Positions 8,662 through 16,957 of a stretch of 44,805 bases of DNA are shown one piece after another. The DNA lies in NCBI GenBank assembly GCA_017621085.1, contig JAGATW010000112.1:1-44805 (forward strand). Direction: 5' to 3'. The position numbers were made by a program, and so were the translations under genes. This DNA comes from Clostridia bacterium. GTDB taxonomy: Bacteria > Bacillota > Clostridia > Oscillospirales > CAG-272. The notes under the pieces are model-generated. The model worked only from the letters and a program-made list of their open reading frames with translations. It made no database searches and was not told the origin of the DNA. The first letter of the stretch is position 1. Each line of letters starts with the position of its first letter.

Positions 8662-9492
8662 ATGAATAACAACATTATGCTTTACCCACAGGGAAAAACC
8701 AAGGCGCTTACCTTTAGCTTTGACGATGGTGAAAAAAACGATATTCGCCTATGCGAATTGTTTAACAAATATGGCTTAAAGGGTACATTTAACTTAAATA
8801 GTGGACTTATGACTAAGGAGCCAAGCGAAAAAAGCTCTAAGGTTGCTCTTTCACAAATCCCACAGGTTTATAAGGGACACGAGGTTGCGGTTCACACAGT
8901 ACACCACCCATTCCTTGAAAAAATGACAAGCACTGAAATTGCAGTTGAAATTCTTGACGACAGACGCACTCTTGAGGAGTACACCGGCTACGTTGTACGT
9001 GGTATGGCATACCCATTTGGCACATATAACGACGATGTTATAAGAATTGCCAAGGACTTAGGAATTAAGTATTCACGTGGTGTTCATTCTCACTATGGCT
9101 TTAGTGTGCCTACAAAATGGCTTGAAATGCCTGCTACCTGCCACCAAGCAGACGAAAAGATTTTTGATATTGCAAAAACCTTTGTAGAGGAAAGCGCAAC
9201 AAAGGATTGGAGAAGCACAGTTGGTTGGCTTTTCTACATTTGGGGTCACTCCTATGAATATAGAAACGAGGACGACTGGGCAAGAATGGAAAAGCTATGC
9301 TCATATCTTTCAAATCGTGACGATGTATGGTATGCAACAAATATTGAAATTTACGATTATGTTGAAGCATACAGAAGTCTTTGCTATTCCGTTGACCTTG
9401 AGCGCGTTTACAATCCAAGCTCAAAGGACATTTGGTTAATGCACGAGGGCAAGGTAGTAATGGTTCCGTCTAATAAGGAAGTTAAGCTATAA
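8662..9492 (+). CDS. Polysaccharide deacetylase (CE4/NodB-like)
   Basis: The protein shows the NodB-fold opening motif LTFSFDDGEKNDIRL (metal-binding aspartates), the strand GTFNLNSGL, and the HTVHHPFLE stretch that supplies metal-binding histidines, then GMAYPFGTYNDDV. Family members remove acetyl groups from polysaccharide or peptidoglycan amino sugars. There is no signal peptide, so the substrate would be intracellular. The ATG at 8662 gives the usual N-terminus (276 residues) but has no SD. A GTG at 8596, overlapping tgt, is the alternative (298 residues) with a weak AGGA. It is the last gene of the miaB-mutSL-tgt run and is followed by a terminator. Confidence 0.85.
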   Translation: MNNNIMLYPQGKTKALTFSFDDGEKNDIRLCELFNKYGLKGTFNLNSGLMTKEPSEKSSKVALSQIPQVYKGHEVAVHTVHHPFLEKMTSTEIAVEILDDRRTLEEYTGYVVRGMAYPFGTYNDDVIRIAKDLGIKYSRGVHSHYGFSVPTKWLEMPATCHQADEKIFDIAKTFVEESATKDWRSTVGWLFYIWGHSYEYRNEDDWARMEKLCSYLSNRDDVWYATNIEIYDYVEAYRSLCYSVDLERVYNPSSKDIWLMHEGKVVMVPSNKEVKL

Positions 9493-9498
9493 AAAGTA

Positions 9499-9534
9499 AA
9501 AGGAAGAATTTTCTAAAAGGATTCTTCCTTTTTT
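9499..9534 (+). terminator. Terminator of the miaB-mutSL-tgt-deacetylase operon
   Basis: AAAGGAAGAAT (9499-9509) pairs with ATTCTTCCTTT (9521-9531), followed by a T run. Confidence 0.85.
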
Positions 9535-9592
9535 GTTGCTAATTAAATAAATTTCATTAGCATTTTATATTTATTATAGTTAATATTAACTC

Positions 9593-9621
9593 TTTACAAT
9601 TAAATAAAAATATGCTATAAT
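9593..9621 (+). promoter_or_regulatory. Sigma-A promoter of the hyd maturation operon
   Basis: TTTACA (9593-9598) and a perfect TATAAT (9616-9621) are 17 bases apart. Transcription should begin near 9628, giving a leader of about 138 bases. Confidence 0.8.
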
Positions 9622-9627
9622 ATAATA

Positions 9628-9752
9628 AATCCTAACATTAAGCGTTCAAGCTGCGTGAAAGGATGCGTTAGCATAAGTAAATATATGGTGTAACACCATT
9701 TTAAAAGCTATTATTGCCGCATCCTTAAAAATAGGATGTGGCATTCTTTTTT
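9628..9752 (+). ncRNA. Leader RNA with terminator/antiterminator switch
   Basis: Between the promoter and the first hyd-operon gene lies a structured leader. AAGGATGCG (9659-9667) is exactly complementary to CGCATCCTT (9718-9726), which is also the 5' arm of the terminator hairpin at 9716-9742. The two pairings exclude each other, the standard layout of a riboswitch or attenuator acting on transcription. Other helices are possible, such as CTAAC (9632-9636) with GTTAG (9667-9671). I do not recognise a known aptamer class, and no short leader-peptide gene is obvious. The signal could relate to iron, SAM or hydrogenase state, but that is a guess from the downstream genes. Confidence 0.65.
9716..9752 (+). 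terminator. Conditional terminator in the hyd leader
   Basis: GCCGCATCCT (9716-9725) pairs with AGGATGTGGC (9733-9742) with a G-T pair, then a T-rich tract to 9752. The GGAGGA site of the next gene starts at 9753, directly past the T tract. Confidence 0.8.
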
Positions 9753-9765
9753 GGAGGAAATTATT

Positions 9766-10023
9766 ATGGAAACACGTGTAGCTGTTATGAGTATAATTGT
9801 TGAAAATGCAGAGGCAGTTGAAAAAATCAATGCTCTTTTGCACGAAAGCAGTGAGTATATAATTGGTAGAATGGGCATACCATACCGTAAAAGGGAAATT
9901 AGCATCATTAGTATAGCTCTTGACGCTCCACAAAATGCAATTGCCACCCTGTCCGGCAAAATAGGAGGCTTAGAGGGAGTTAGCGTAAAAACAGCTTACT
10001 CTCAAATATTATCAGATGAATAA
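9766..10023 (+). CDS. TM1266-family iron-only hydrogenase system regulator
   Basis: This 85-residue protein matches the small ACT/NikR-C-like family found beside [FeFe]-hydrogenase maturation genes (TM1266 type). It starts METRVAVMSIIVEN, followed by GRMGIPYRKREISIISIALDAP and GKIGGLEGVSVKTAYS, the expected beta-alpha-beta-beta-alpha-beta pattern. The family is presumed to be regulatory but lacks a DNA-binding domain, so its mode of action is unsettled. The ATG at 9766 has GGAGGA seven bases upstream; the longer frame from 9736 would start inside the terminator hairpin. It overlaps hydE by eight bases. Confidence 0.88.
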   Translation: METRVAVMSIIVENAEAVEKINALLHESSEYIIGRMGIPYRKREISIISIALDAPQNAIATLSGKIGGLEGVSVKTAYSQILSDE

Positions 10024-11065
10024 TGAAATTTTAGAAATCATAAATAAGCTAAGGACAAATCACTCCTTAGAGCTTATGGAATACAAAATGCTCATTGATA
10101 ATATTTCCCCGGAAATAAGTGAGCATCTTGCTATGTTAGCAGTTAAGGAGCAACAAAGGATTTATTCAAATAAGATATACATAAGAGGTCTTATTGAAAT
10201 AAGTAATATTTGCAAAAATGATTGTCTTTACTGCGGTATTAGAAAAAGCAACAAAAATTGCATGCGCTATCGCTTACTGCCAAATGAAATTCTTGAATGC
10301 TGTGAGCGTGGTTATAAATTAGGCTTTCGCACCTTTGTTTTACAGGGTGGGGAGGACGGTTATTTTACCGACGAGGTTTTATGTAAGCTAATTACAGAAA
10401 TAAAGTCAAAATACCCCGATTGTGCAATTACTCTTTCCTTAGGTGAAAGAAGCTATGAAAGCTATAAGGCACTAAAGGAGGCAGGGGCAGACAGATATCT
10501 TTTAAGGCACGAAACAGCAACTAAGGAGCATTATGAAAAATTGCATCCTGAAAATATGTTCTATGAAGAACGTAATCGTTGCCTAAAGGACCTAAAATCA
10601 CTTGGCTATCAGGTGGGCTGTGGCTTTATGGTTGGCTCTCCATACCAAACAAGTCTTGAGCTTGCAAGGGACTTAAAGTTTATCGAGGAGTTTTCCCCGG
10701 ATATGTGTGGTATAGGTCCGTTTATTCCGCAAAAGGATACACCCTTTGGTAAGGAAGCTGCCGGAACATTAGAGCTTACCTGTTATTTACTATCAATTTT
10801 GCGTTTGATTAAGCCAAATTTATTACTACCTTCAACAACAGCTCTTGGAACAATAAGTCCAAATGGGCGTGAAAGGGGCATTTTGGCAGGAGCAAATGTA
10901 GTAATGCCAAATCTTTCCCCTATGTCAGCAAGAGAAAAATATACACTATACGATAACAAATCATACCTTGGTGCAGAGTCAGCACAATGCGTTAAGGAAT
11001 TAGCAGAAAAAATGAACTCTATCGGCTATGAAATAGTAACCGACAGAGGAGATATAAAAAAGTAA
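10016..11065 (+). CDS. hydE: HydE, [FeFe]-hydrogenase maturation radical SAM enzyme
   Basis: HydE acts with HydG and HydF to build the 2Fe subcluster of the H-cluster and helps form the dithiolate bridge. The radical-SAM motif is C66-x3-C70-x2-C73 (ICKNDCLYCGIRKSN). The rest is a full TIM barrel with the HydE/BioB-like stretches LQGGEDGYF, HPENMFYEER and GFMVGSPYQT. The length of 349 residues is normal. The optional second cluster near the C-terminus is not evident (no Cx7CxxC). The start overlaps the regulator, so translation is probably coupled. Confidence 0.96.
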   Translation: MNNEILEIINKLRTNHSLELMEYKMLIDNISPEISEHLAMLAVKEQQRIYSNKIYIRGLIEISNICKNDCLYCGIRKSNKNCMRYRLLPNEILECCERGYKLGFRTFVLQGGEDGYFTDEVLCKLITEIKSKYPDCAITLSLGERSYESYKALKEAGADRYLLRHETATKEHYEKLHPENMFYEERNRCLKDLKSLGYQVGCGFMVGSPYQTSLELARDLKFIEEFSPDMCGIGPFIPQKDTPFGKEAAGTLELTCYLLSILRLIKPNLLLPSTTALGTISPNGRERGILAGANVVMPNLSPMSAREKYTLYDNKSYLGAESAQCVKELAEKMNSIGYEIVTDRGDIKK

Positions 11066-11078
11066 GAAAGGAACATCT

Positions 11079-12527
11079 ATGTCAAACTACAATCCAAAAT
11101 CATTAAAGGCTGAGGAATTTATTTCCGATGCTGAAATCCGTGAAACACTTGCCTATGCGGAGGCTAACAAAAACAACCTTGAATTGATTGAAGAAATTCT
11201 TGAAAAGGCAAAGCCCAAAAAGACAGAAACAGGCTATACCTGTGCAGGTCTTTCTCACCGTGAGGCATCAGTTTTACTTGCCTGTGAAATTCCTGAGGTT
11301 ATAGAAAAAATATATAAAATTGCCGAGGAAATAAAGCTTGCCTTCTATGGCAACAGAATAGTAATTTTTGCCCCACTTTATCTTTCTAACTATTGTGTAA
11401 ATGGCTGTGTATATTGTCCTTATCACCTAAAGAACAAGCACATAGCAAGAAAAAAGCTAACTCAAGAGGAGGTTAAGGCAGAGGTTATTGCTCTTCAAGA
11501 TATGGGACATAAGCGCCTTGCAATTGAAGCTGGTGAGGACCCTGTAAACAACCCAATCGAATATATAATCGAGTGCATTAACACAATTTACAGCGTACAC
11601 CACAAAAATGGTGATATTCGCCGTGTAAATGTAAATATTGCCGCAACAACAGTTGAAAATTATCGTAAGCTGAAGGATGCGGGTATTGGTACATACATTC
11701 TTTTCCAGGAAACCTACCACAAGGAAAGCTACGAAGCACTTCACCCAACAGGACCTAAGCATAACTATGCTTATCATACAGAGGCTATGGACCGTGCAAT
11801 GGAGGGTGGAATTGACGACGTAGGACTTGGTGTTTTATTTGGACTTGAGCTTTATAAATACGAGTTTGCAGGACTACTTATGCACGCAGAGCACTTAGAG
11901 GCTGTTCACGGTGTTGGTCCTCACACAATAAGTGTACCACGTCTGAAAAGAGCTGACGATATTGACCCTGATAAGTTTGATAATGGTATTGATGATGATA
12001 CCTTTGCAAAAATTACAGCTTGTATAAGACTTGCAGTTCCGTATACAGGAATTATTATTTCCACACGTGAAAATGAAAAGGTACGCTCAAGACTATTACA
12101 TTTAGGCGTATCTCAGGTGTCAGGTGGCTCAAGAACATCAGTTGGTGGCTACACATCAAAGGAGCGCCCACACGATACGGAGCAATTTGACGTATCCGAC
12201 CAACGTACACTTGACGAGGTTGTTTGTTGGCTTATGGAAAACGGACATATACCGTCCTTCTGTACAGCTTGCTATAGAGAGGGACGAACAGGCGACAGAT
12301 TTATGAGCCTTTGCAAGAGCGGTCAAATACTTAACTGCTGTCATCCAAATGCACTAATGACTTTAAGTGAGTACTTAGAGGACTACGCCTCTGAAAAAAC
12401 TAAGGCTATCGGCTATGATTTGGTGGCAAAGGAGCTTATACGTATTCCAAAGGAAAAGGTACGTAAGATAGCTGAGCAAAATATTGACGATATTAAGAGC
12501 TCAAATCGTCGTGATTTCAGATTCTAA
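11079..12527 (+). CDS. hydG: HydG, tyrosine lyase for [FeFe]-hydrogenase maturation
   Basis: HydG splits tyrosine to make the CO and CN- ligands of the H-cluster and passes on an Fe(CO)2CN synthon. The radical-SAM cysteines are C106-x3-C110-x2-C113 (NYCVNGCVYCPYH). The ThiH-like barrel is complete (IEAGEDP, FQETYH, GLGVLFGLELY). The C-terminal auxiliary-cluster motif FCTACYREGRTGDRF with a downstream cysteine separates HydG from ThiH. At 482 residues it is full length. An AGAAAGGA site precedes the ATG, 14 bases after hydE. Confidence 0.97.
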   Translation: MSNYNPKSLKAEEFISDAEIRETLAYAEANKNNLELIEEILEKAKPKKTETGYTCAGLSHREASVLLACEIPEVIEKIYKIAEEIKLAFYGNRIVIFAPLYLSNYCVNGCVYCPYHLKNKHIARKKLTQEEVKAEVIALQDMGHKRLAIEAGEDPVNNPIEYIIECINTIYSVHHKNGDIRRVNVNIAATTVENYRKLKDAGIGTYILFQETYHKESYEALHPTGPKHNYAYHTEAMDRAMEGGIDDVGLGVLFGLELYKYEFAGLLMHAEHLEAVHGVGPHTISVPRLKRADDIDPDKFDNGIDDDTFAKITACIRLAVPYTGIIISTRENEKVRSRLLHLGVSQVSGGSRTSVGGYTSKERPHDTEQFDVSDQRTLDEVVCWLMENGHIPSFCTACYREGRTGDRFMSLCKSGQILNCCHPNALMTLSEYLEDYASEKTKAIGYDLVAKELIRIPKEKVRKIAEQNIDDIKSSNRRDFRF

Positions 12528-12538
12528 AAGGAGAATTT

Positions 12539-13741
12539 ATGGGACTTAATGATGTTGTATCTGCCGAAAGAGTACATATTGGCTTTTTCGGTATGCGTAA
12601 CGCAGGTAAATCAAGCCTGGTTAATGCAGTAACAGGGCAGTCACTTTCAGTAGTTTCCGACGTTAAGGGAACAACAACCGACCCTGTTAAAAAGGCAATG
12701 GAGCTTTTGCCAATTGGTCCTGTGGTAATTCTTGATACCCCCGGTATTGATGACGAGGGAGATTTAGGTAAATTAAGAGTAGAAAAAGCAATGCAAATGC
12801 TTTCAAGCACAAATATTGCTGTTTTGGTAGTTGATGCAAATCAAGGAATGAGCCAAGAGGACTTATTCCTTGAAAATCAATTTAAGGAAAGAAAAATTCC
12901 ATATATTGTTGCATTTAATAAGGCTGACTTAATAGACAAGGAAAATGACTTAAATGAAAATCAGCTATATGTCAGCGCAAAAACGGACAAGGGCGTAAAG
13001 GAGCTTAAGGAGCTTTTAGGCAAAATAAGTAAAAGCATTTCTTCGCCAAAGCTCTTAGTAAAGGACCTATTAAACAAGGGAGATATTGTTGTCCTTGTAA
13101 CCCCAATTGATGAAGCTGCTCCTAAGGGTAGAATTATTTTACCGCAGCAAATGGTATTAAGAGATATTTTAGATGCTCACGCAATCGCCATTGTATGTCA
13201 GGATGATGAGCTTGACCAAACACTAAAGTCACTTGCCAAAGCTCCACGTATGGTTATTACTGACTCACAGGTATTTGGCAAGGTGTCAAAGGTTACGCCA
13301 AGTAATGTACCATTAACCTCATTTTCAATTTTAATGGCACGTTATAAGGGAGATTTAAAGGAGCTAATACACGGCTTTAGCGTGCTTAAATCCTTAAAGG
13401 ACGGGGACAAGGTCCTAATTTCCGAGGGATGCACACACCATCGTCAATGTAATGATATAGGCACAGTTAAAATGCCTAAGTGGATTGAGAGCTTTTCTTT
13501 GGCAAAGCCGGAGTATAGCTTTACCTCCGGTGGTGAATTTCCACAGGATTTAAGCCCCTATCGTGTTATTGTTCATTGTGGTGGCTGTATGATTAACGAG
13601 GCTGAAATGAAGCACAGAATAGAAAGAGCGCAAAAGCAAGGTGTACCAATTGTAAACTATGGTATTGCAATTGCAGGAATGAACGGAATATTAAAGCGTA
13701 GCTTAGAGCTTTTCCCCGATATTTCTGCTATGCTTAATTGA
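12539..13741 (+). CDS. hydF: HydF, GTPase scaffold for the H-cluster
   Basis: HydF carries the assembled 2Fe precursor and delivers it to apo-hydrogenase. The N-terminal GTPase shows Walker A GMRNAGKSS (residues 18-26), DTPGIDDEGD and NKADLID. A dimerisation domain follows. The C-terminal cluster-binding domain holds CTHHRQC and HCGGC, matching the HydF CxHx(n)HCxxC pattern. The length of 400 residues is normal. It lies 11 bases after hydG with an AAAGGAG site. No hydrogenase subunit gene is in the window, so the client enzyme lies elsewhere. Confidence 0.97.
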   Translation: MGLNDVVSAERVHIGFFGMRNAGKSSLVNAVTGQSLSVVSDVKGTTTDPVKKAMELLPIGPVVILDTPGIDDEGDLGKLRVEKAMQMLSSTNIAVLVVDANQGMSQEDLFLENQFKERKIPYIVAFNKADLIDKENDLNENQLYVSAKTDKGVKELKELLGKISKSISSPKLLVKDLLNKGDIVVLVTPIDEAAPKGRIILPQQMVLRDILDAHAIAIVCQDDELDQTLKSLAKAPRMVITDSQVFGKVSKVTPSNVPLTSFSILMARYKGDLKELIHGFSVLKSLKDGDKVLISEGCTHHRQCNDIGTVKMPKWIESFSLAKPEYSFTSGGEFPQDLSPYRVIVHCGGCMINEAEMKHRIERAQKQGVPIVNYGIAIAGMNGILKRSLELFPDISAMLN

Positions 13742-13752
13742 AAGAGGTTTTT

Positions 13753-14079
13753 ATGATAGATTTTAACAAGCTTGAAGAAAAGGTTATTAACAGCTTTTAT
13801 GATGGCAATGGTGATTTTTTTGTTAAAATGTTTGTTGATGATAAAAATAAAATTATGAAGGGGTGCCTGAAAGAGGGCGCGTCAATTGGACTGCACACCC
13901 ACGAAACCTCATCAGAAATTATATTTATTATCTCAGGCACAGGCAAGCAAATAATAGACGGACAAGAGGAAATTTTAAAGGCAGGTGATTGCCACTATTG
14001 TAAAAAGGGGCAAAGCCATACCTTTATTAACATAGGAAATGAGGACCTTGTTTTCTATGCTGTTGTACCACAGCAATAA
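13753..14079 (+). CDS. Cupin-domain protein
   Basis: A 108-residue single-domain cupin. Motif 1 is visible as GASIGLHTHETSSEIIFIISGTG (H-x-H and E metal ligands, about residues 48-55) and motif 2 as GDCHYCKKGQSHTFIN (second histidine near residue 87). Small cupins of this type bind sugars or metals, and the substrate cannot be told from sequence. The ATG at 13753 has AAAGAGG just upstream and follows the hydF stop by 11 bases. The frame also opens at a TTG at 13738 inside hydF, which is less likely. It may be transcribed with hydF or serve the beta-helix gene that follows after eight bases. Confidence 0.85.
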   Translation: MIDFNKLEEKVINSFYDGNGDFFVKMFVDDKNKIMKGCLKEGASIGLHTHETSSEIIFIISGTGKQIIDGQEEILKAGDCHYCKKGQSHTFINIGNEDLVFYAVVPQQ

Positions 14080-14087
14080 GGCGATTT

Positions 14088-15446
14088 ATGGAAAAGATAA
14101 AAAATAGTATTGAATTAACCTTAAATAACACAATAAAGGAAAATGAAAGACTGTATTCAAGCTTAACTGATAGCATTTCCCTTGATGCCTACGAGCCAAA
14201 GGGCGAGATTTGGACAAGTGCCTTGCAAAGTGCATTAAACGAGCATCAAATTGTGTATATTCCTAAAAGGGAAAAGCCATATATAATTGATAATTCCATA
14301 GTCGTTCCATCTAATCGCAGAATAATAGCAGACAATGAAGCAAGAATTAAGCTTTTAGATGGTGTTAGTGTTTTAATGCTAAGAAATCAAGACACAGCTG
14401 ACGGAACACATATGCCAATTACCGCAAAGCGAAGTGAAAATATTTCAATTGAGGGTGGTATTTGGGAGGACTGGTGTCCACATCGCATGGGCTATGGTAA
14501 AAGTGGAAAATACGACACGTGTCGCAGCTTTTTTGGTGTTTCCACCTATATGCTACTTGAAAATATTAACCACCTAACCTTAAAAAATATGACCTTTAAA
14601 GGTTGCGGCGGCTTTGCTATACAAATAGGTGAGGCAAAGGATGTTGTAATTGAAAACATCACCTTTGATTCCTGCTATGCTGATGGTGTGCACGTAAACG
14701 GAAACGTTGAAAATATCTATATAAGCAATGTTAAGGGCTATGTAGGGGACGACTTAGTTGCCTTTAATATGTTTGACTGGCAGGATTCATCAATAAACTT
14801 CGGTCCTTGCAAAAACGTAATTTGTCAAGACCTTGACTTGTACCCAAACAGTCATTACAAGGCTTTAAGAATTGAGCCGGGAGTTTATACCTTCAAGGAC
14901 GGAAAAAAGGTAGATTGCTCCCTTGAAAATGCAATTTTTAGACGCATTCGTGGTATTAAAACCTATAAGCTATATTGCCAAACCCCACCATATAAGATAG
15001 GTCAATCCCCTGAGCCCGTATCGGTTGGCAGTGGAAACAATATCTTTTTTGAGGACATTAATATAGATTTAGATGCCCCCATTGATTTGCTTAAGGAATA
15101 TATAGAGAGTGACCCTATTAAGGGAAGCATAGCAGGCTTTGAGCTTGGCTTAAATGTAAAGAATATTTACTTTAAAAATATTGATATAACCTTACATCGA
15201 GATAAATACCCCTATTCCTACCTTCTTTGCATAGGACCAAAATCCTCTCGCTTTGATGATGGCACAGAGGTATTCGACCCGTATTTTTCAAGCGTTGCTC
15301 AAAACGTATATTTTGAAAATATAACAGTAAATGGCAAATGCCCAAAGGACATTTCCCCTTACGTAAGAGAAATAGTATTTGATAACCTATATGATGATAT
15401 TTCATCCACAGGGTACGGTAAAATAGAAAATATAATCTATTCATAA
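14088..15446 (+). CDS. Beta-helix protein resembling GH28 polygalacturonases
   Basis: The 452 residues form a right-handed parallel beta-helix, with repeated strands such as LTLKNMTFKGCGG, VVIENITFDSCYADGVHVNG and IYISNVKG. The stretch CYADGVHVNG...VGDDLVAFN resembles the D-x(n)-GDD acid pair of GH28 enzymes. An N-terminal segment of about 60 residues precedes the helix. There is no signal peptide, so any action on galacturonic-acid-like sugars would be inside the cell. It is the last gene after hydEGF and the cupin, with a bidirectional terminator behind. The exact activity is uncertain. The 12-base palindrome at 14513-14524 lies inside it. Confidence 0.72.
   Translation: MEKIKNSIELTLNNTIKENERLYSSLTDSISLDAYEPKGEIWTSALQSALNEHQIVYIPKREKPYIIDNSIVVPSNRRIIADNEARIKLLDGVSVLMLRNQDTADGTHMPITAKRSENISIEGGIWEDWCPHRMGYGKSGKYDTCRSFFGVSTYMLLENINHLTLKNMTFKGCGGFAIQIGEAKDVVIENITFDSCYADGVHVNGNVENIYISNVKGYVGDDLVAFNMFDWQDSSINFGPCKNVICQDLDLYPNSHYKALRIEPGVYTFKDGKKVDCSLENAIFRRIRGIKTYKLYCQTPPYKIGQSPEPVSVGSGNNIFFEDINIDLDAPIDLLKEYIESDPIKGSIAGFELGLNVKNIYFKNIDITLHRDKYPYSYLLCIGPKSSRFDDGTEVFDPYFSSVAQNVYFENITVNGKCPKDISPYVREIVFDNLYDDISSTGYGKIENIIYS
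14513..14524. repeat. Second copy of palindrome CGACACGTGTCG
   Basis: This copy is identical to 8639-8650 and is coding here (YDTCRS frame). Sharing may be chance or a binding site. Confidence 0.35.
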
Positions 15447-15450
15447 ACAA

Positions 15451-15477
15451 AAAAGCTCCGTTTCAAACGGAGCTTTT
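15451..15477. terminator. Bidirectional terminator between convergent operons
   Basis: AAAAGCTCCGTTT and AAACGGAGCTTTT are perfectly complementary, with A and T runs on both sides. It sits between the converging beta-helix and HAD genes. Confidence 0.88.
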
Positions 15478-15481
15478 AGCT

Positions 15482-16204
15482 TTATAATAGGTCCTTAACA
15501 ACCTTTGCAAAATCCCTGTAATCATCAATAGTTAAATAGTTAAAGTCTGAAAGATAAACGCTTTCATCATTTCCACCGTGACCGTAGTCATCACCTATGT
15601 AAACAACTTCGCTATGCTTGTACCCGTTTTCCTTACAATATAGGTCAAGAGCATAGTATTTGTTGTATGGCTTAGGTGACATATCAAAGGATGAGGACCC
15701 ACCAACAAACACATTGTAGTCGGAAAATGCCTCTACAACTTCTTCATAAAAGGCTCTGCGCTTTTTTCTGTCCGGGTCAAAGGCTAATTTGTCAGCCTGT
15801 AAAGCCTTAGTTCCTAAAATTGGAAATGTGACACAACCGGATATATGATACTCAACATTGTCGCCTCTGTACTCAGTAAAGCCATATTTTTTACGGAAAA
15901 AGTTAACCTTTTTCTCAATATCATCCTTGTCAATTTCAAAGATTTCGTCGCGAAGAGTGTCTATAGTTTTAGTTTTTTCATTGTATTTTGCAAGCTGTAA
16001 GCCATAGTTTCCTATTATATCGATAGGATATTGGTTCATTTGGTTAAAAATGCGCATTGTCTGTCCTGCACCAACCATTAATAGCTTGTATTTCTTGGAA
16101 AGAGCATCAAGCACCATTTTATGCTCCTTATCAAGCTGCTCCTTGTGCTGAGTAAGAGTACCGTCTAAATCCATAGCAATTAATTTAATTTCATTTACGT
16201 TCAT
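15482..16204 (-). CDS. HAD-superfamily phosphatase (subclass IIB, PMM-like)
   Basis: A 240-residue HAD hydrolase with motif I MDLDGTLT (D12, D14) near the start. A C2-type cap follows, then a late motif YIGDDYGHGGNDESVY that supplies the metal-binding acids. The pairing of GGSSSFDMSPKPYNKYYAL with GGND resembles eukaryotic-type phosphomannomutases, so it may dephosphorylate or isomerise a sugar phosphate. It is the third gene of a minus-strand operon directly after the glycerophosphodiesterase (stop to start within a base), which makes a glycerol- or sugar-phosphate substrate likely. The specific substrate is not known. Confidence 0.85.
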   Translation of the reverse strand: MNVNEIKLIAMDLDGTLTQHKEQLDKEHKMVLDALSKKYKLLMVGAGQTMRIFNQMNQYPIDIIGNYGLQLAKYNEKTKTIDTLRDEIFEIDKDDIEKKVNFFRKKYGFTEYRGDNVEYHISGCVTFPILGTKALQADKLAFDPDRKKRRAFYEEVVEAFSDYNVFVGGSSSFDMSPKPYNKYYALDLYCKENGYKHSEVVYIGDDYGHGGNDESVYLSDFNYLTIDDYRDFAKVVKDLL

Positions 16205-16957
16205 TTATCTTTCCCTTAGCTTTCTTATAATATCGGCAGGATTATTTGTTGTAATTAATTTAGCACCATATTTTAGACAAATGTCTAACTTGCTCTTTTG
16301 CGTAACACTCGCACCAATCCAAGGCTCAATCCCTTTTTCAATCAAATAATCATAAAGCGCCTTGTTTTCATTGTCAAAAATGCAAGCACAATCAAGATAC
16401 TCATCAGGATTTAATGTAACATTCATCATTTCATTATATGGATAAAAGCCGTGAAGAGCATATTTCTTACCGTATTTTTTGTAAACATATTCAAGTACCC
16501 AGGCATCAAAGCTGTTAATTACAATTCGCTCCCTTAAGTTGTACCTTTCCACAAGCGTAATAACTTTTTCAATACATTCAATACATCTTGCCTCGTTGTC
16601 ACTACTCCAATATTCCTTGATTTCTATATTAACAGTTAAGGAAGTAGTTGCAATCCACTCGATAAATTCATCAAAGGTAGGTATTTCCTCAAAATTAGCT
16701 GTATCTCCCACATTAAGAGCTTTTAGCTCCTCAAGTGTCATTTTTGCTACCTCACCACAAGCGTGTGCTGTACGGTTAACAACGTGGTCATGAATAAGAA
16801 CTAATGCTCCGTCCAACGACAAGCGAACATCAGTTTCAATCATATCACAACCTGCTCTTTCAGCCATTTTAAAGGCGGTCATAGTGTTTTCGTAATAGTT
16901 GTAGCAATCTCCTCTGTGACCTGCAACAGCCATTCTATCCTTAAAGGTTAAATTCAT
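16205..16957 (-). CDS. Glycerophosphodiester phosphodiesterase
   Basis: GDPD enzymes hydrolyse deacylated phospholipids to glycerol phosphate and the head-group alcohol. This 250-residue protein has AGHRGDCYNYYENT (H14, R15), ETDVRLSLDG (E41, D43) and the catalytic IHDH (H56), in UgpQ-like order. It lacks a signal peptide and so works in the cytoplasm. It overlaps the upstream dehydrogenase gene by four bases and abuts the HAD gene, so the three are one transcript. The stereochemistry of the glycerol phosphate released is open, given the EgsA-type neighbour. Confidence 0.93.
   Translation of the reverse strand: MNLTFKDRMAVAGHRGDCYNYYENTMTAFKMAERAGCDMIETDVRLSLDGALVLIHDHVVNRTAHACGEVAKMTLEELKALNVGDTANFEEIPTFDEFIEWIATTSLTVNIEIKEYWSSDNEARCIECIEKVITLVERYNLRERIVINSFDAWVLEYVYKKYGKKYALHGFYPYNEMMNVTLNPDEYLDCACIFDNENKALYDYLIEKGIEPWIGASVTQKSKLDICLKYGAKLITTNNPADIIRKLRER

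Noticed and set aside
12517-12810. Antisense frames inside hydF and other genes
   Set aside because: Shadows of coding sequence on the opposite strand, without ribosome sites or promoter.
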